64,000 nucleotides of DNA from an uncultured Caldilineaceae bacterium (GTDB taxonomy: Bacteria; Chloroflexota; Anaerolineae; Caldilineales; Caldilineaceae), in the NCBI GenBank assembly GCA_951813625.1, contig CATOTS010000009.1, positions 34,372 through 98,371 of the forward strand, in the 5' to 3' direction. This document shows, piece after piece, positions 62,516 through 64,000 of this stretch; position 1 is the first letter of the stretch; each line of letters opens with the position of its first letter. Position numbers and translations under genes: made by a program. The notes beneath the pieces were generated by a model, which saw nothing but the letters and a program-made list of their open reading frames with translations, ran no database searches and was not told where the DNA came from.

Positions 62516-63409
62516 ATGAAAATCGCGGCCTTCCCGAAGTGTTATCTGGATGAAATCTCGCTGCACCGCACGATGTCGGTCTTCGACTGGATCGAGCAGG
62601 CGCAGGCGTTGGGCGCGGAGGGCTTGGAGATGTACGAAGGCTTTTTCTGGAGCTTGGACGACGCCTATATCGATTCGATCGGCGAGGCCATAGACGCGGC
62701 CGGCTTTGCCATGCCGATGCTCTGTTGCTCGCCTGATTTTACCGACCCCGACCCGGCTGGCCGCGCGCGCGCGGTGGAGCGGGAAGCGCGCATGATTGAG
62801 ATTACGCGGCGTCTGGGTGGTGAGGGCGCCGTCTGCCGAATACTGTCCGGCCAGCGCCGGCCCGGTGTAAGGCTCGAGCAGGGGCTGGCGTGGGTGACGG
62901 CCTGCATTCAGGAATGCATCGACGTCGCCAGAGAGCATGACATTGTGTTGGGGCTGGAGAACCATTACAAGGACGGCTACTGGCAGTACCCGGAATTTGC
63001 CCAGAGAGCTGACGTCTTTGTACAGTTGCTGGATACCATTCCAGAGCGCACACATTTCGGCGTACAGTATGATCCGTCCAACGCGCTTGTGGCGGGGGAC
63101 GATCCGGTGGAGCTGATGCGACAGGTCGCGGATCGCGTTGTGACGATGCATGCCAGCGACCGTTTTCTGGTCGAGGGGGCCGCGCTGGATGAGGTTCTCC
63201 TGCCCAGCGGACTCATCGGCTATCCCGACAAGCTGCAGCATGGTGTGACAGGGCAGGGCAGCAACGACTACGACGCCATCTTCTCCATCCTGCGAGACAG
63301 CGGCTTCGACGGTTGGGTCAGCATCGAAGACGGCGTCAATGGAATGGAGGAGATGCGGCAAAGCATTGAATTCCTACGGCGGATGCGCACACGCTATTTC
63401 GAGATGTGA
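62516..63409 (+). CDS. Xylose isomerase-like TIM-barrel sugar epimerase/isomerase
   Basis: A 297-residue protein with LGLENHYKDGYWQ, HFGVQYDPSNALVAGDD and WVSIEDGVNGMEEM landmarks of the AP-endonuclease-2-like isomerases. ATG 62516 is preferred because homology starts there. Same strand as the dehydrogenase; likely consecutive steps. Confidence 0.86.
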   Translation: MKIAAFPKCYLDEISLHRTMSVFDWIEQAQALGAEGLEMYEGFFWSLDDAYIDSIGEAIDAAGFAMPMLCCSPDFTDPDPAGRARAVEREARMIEITRRLGGEGAVCRILSGQRRPGVRLEQGLAWVTACIQECIDVAREHDIVLGLENHYKDGYWQYPEFAQRADVFVQLLDTIPERTHFGVQYDPSNALVAGDDPVELMRQVADRVVTMHASDRFLVEGAALDEVLLPSGLIGYPDKLQHGVTGQGSNDYDAIFSILRDSGFDGWVSIEDGVNGMEEMRQSIEFLRRMRTRYFEM

Positions 63410-63457
63410 GGGTCTGGTGGAGGACCCCACTGCATTCATTGCGGCGGAGGTTGCGAG

Positions 63458-64000
63458 TTGACGATCAAGTTTGGCACTGATGGTTGGCGGGCCGTCATTA
63501 GCGAAGATTTCACGTTCGAAAATGTGCGCAAAGTTGCGCAGGCGATTGCCGATGTTACGAACGACCAGTTCAAGGGATTGCCGCGCCTACAGCCATCGCT
63601 GGTTGTGGGATTCGACACGCGTTTTCTGAGTGACCGTTACGGCGTTGCCGTGGCCGAGGTTCTGGCCGGCAACGGCATCCGCGTCTGGCTGAGCCAGGCC
63701 GATGCGCCGACGCCGATGATCTCTTACGCCATCGTCGACAAATGGGCGGACGGCGGAGTGATGATCACCGCCAGCCACAACCCGCCCCGCTACAACGGAA
63801 TAAAACTGAAAGCATCTTACGGGGGCTCGGCCAGCGACAACACGCACAAGGAGGTCGAGCGGCGCATTCACCTGCGTGAGCGGCAGGGAACGCCGCCCAA
63901 GCGCATGGCCTACGAGCAGGCGCTCCAAGCCGGCATCATCGAGCGCTTCAACCCGCTGCCCGCCTTCCGAACGCAGATGCGCAAACTTGTCGACTTCGAT
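63458..64000 (+). CDS. Phosphoglucomutase/phosphomannomutase-family enzyme, 3' end outside window
   Basis: The first 181 residues of an alpha-D-phosphohexomutase. It starts at TTG 63458 behind GGAGG with IKFGTDGWRAVI, and has the phosphoserine loop ITASHNPPRYNGIK with Ser106. It interconverts sugar 1- and 6-phosphates. It follows the isomerase by 48 bases, so the three genes may be one operon. Confidence 0.92.
   Translation, partial: MTIKFGTDGWRAVISEDFTFENVRKVAQAIADVTNDQFKGLPRLQPSLVVGFDTRFLSDRYGVAVAEVLAGNGIRVWLSQADAPTPMISYAIVDKWADGGVMITASHNPPRYNGIKLKASYGGSASDNTHKEVERRIHLRERQGTPPKRMAYEQALQAGIIERFNPLPAFRTQMRKLVDFD

Overview
The window looks like a GC-rich free-living or host-associated bacterium, most probably a Chloroflexi (Caldilineae-like) genome. 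This is inferred from gene content only: oligopeptide-type lipoproteins with a CAAPA lipobox followed by acidic repeats, many Gfo/Idh/MocA dehydrogenases, formylglycine sulfatases, phytanoyl-CoA dioxygenases, and a LexA gene near tandem ssb genes. No rRNA, tRNA or CRISPR array was found.

Layout. 1-6.2 kb: beta-propeller protein (cut by the window edge), zinc dehydrogenase, a short transposon-like repeat (2127-2510), a small protein, lexA divergent from a beta-CASP RNA nuclease, and a sugar isomerase. 6.2-12.6 kb: methyltransferase, sulfurtransferase, the lutABC lactate-oxidation operon and an M24 peptidase. 12.6-20.2 kb: two tandem ssb genes, Gfo/Idh, a nucleotidyltransferase-like protein, an SDR, an IS701-family insertion placed exactly between two genes of one operon, another Gfo/Idh and a damaged hicAB pair. 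20.2-34.7 kb: two sulfatases, DapA-like aldolase, mandelate racemase-like enzyme, two small membrane paralogues, Rieske protein, dehydrogenase, an SMI1/KNR4 pseudogene, gamma-glutamyltransferase, aspartoacylase-like hydrolase, and two unfamiliar genes. 34.7-54.1 kb: a mostly leftward block with dehydrogenase, class IV aminotransferase, three consecutive Gfo/Idh genes, GNAT, aldo/keto reductase, two PhyH dioxygenases, two ABC permeases, two near-duplicate binding lipoproteins and comM. 55.2-57.7 kb: a complete IS1595-type transposon carrying an MvaI/BcnI-type restriction-modification pair as passengers. 57.7-64 kb: decamer and degenerate repeats, an MFS exporter, a second repeat element copy, then dehydrogenase, sugar isomerase and a partial phosphohexomutase.

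How the genes work together. Most enzymes (dehydrogenases, TIM-barrel isomerases, sulfatases, racemase/enolase, DapA aldolase, peptide-type ABC importer) fit uptake and stepwise oxidation of sulfated or unusual sugars and sugar acids. lutABC adds lactate use. The lexA and ssb promoters share a LexA-like box in the same place between -35 and -10, suggesting a small SOS regulon.

The most striking finding is the 2507-bp transposon at 55202-57708: 15-bp perfect terminal inverted repeats, an exact 8-bp target duplication, and a transposase-methyltransferase-endonuclease operon joined by two ATGA overlaps. A second finding is a non-autonomous repeat family with 8-bp target duplications (two full copies and one solitary core).
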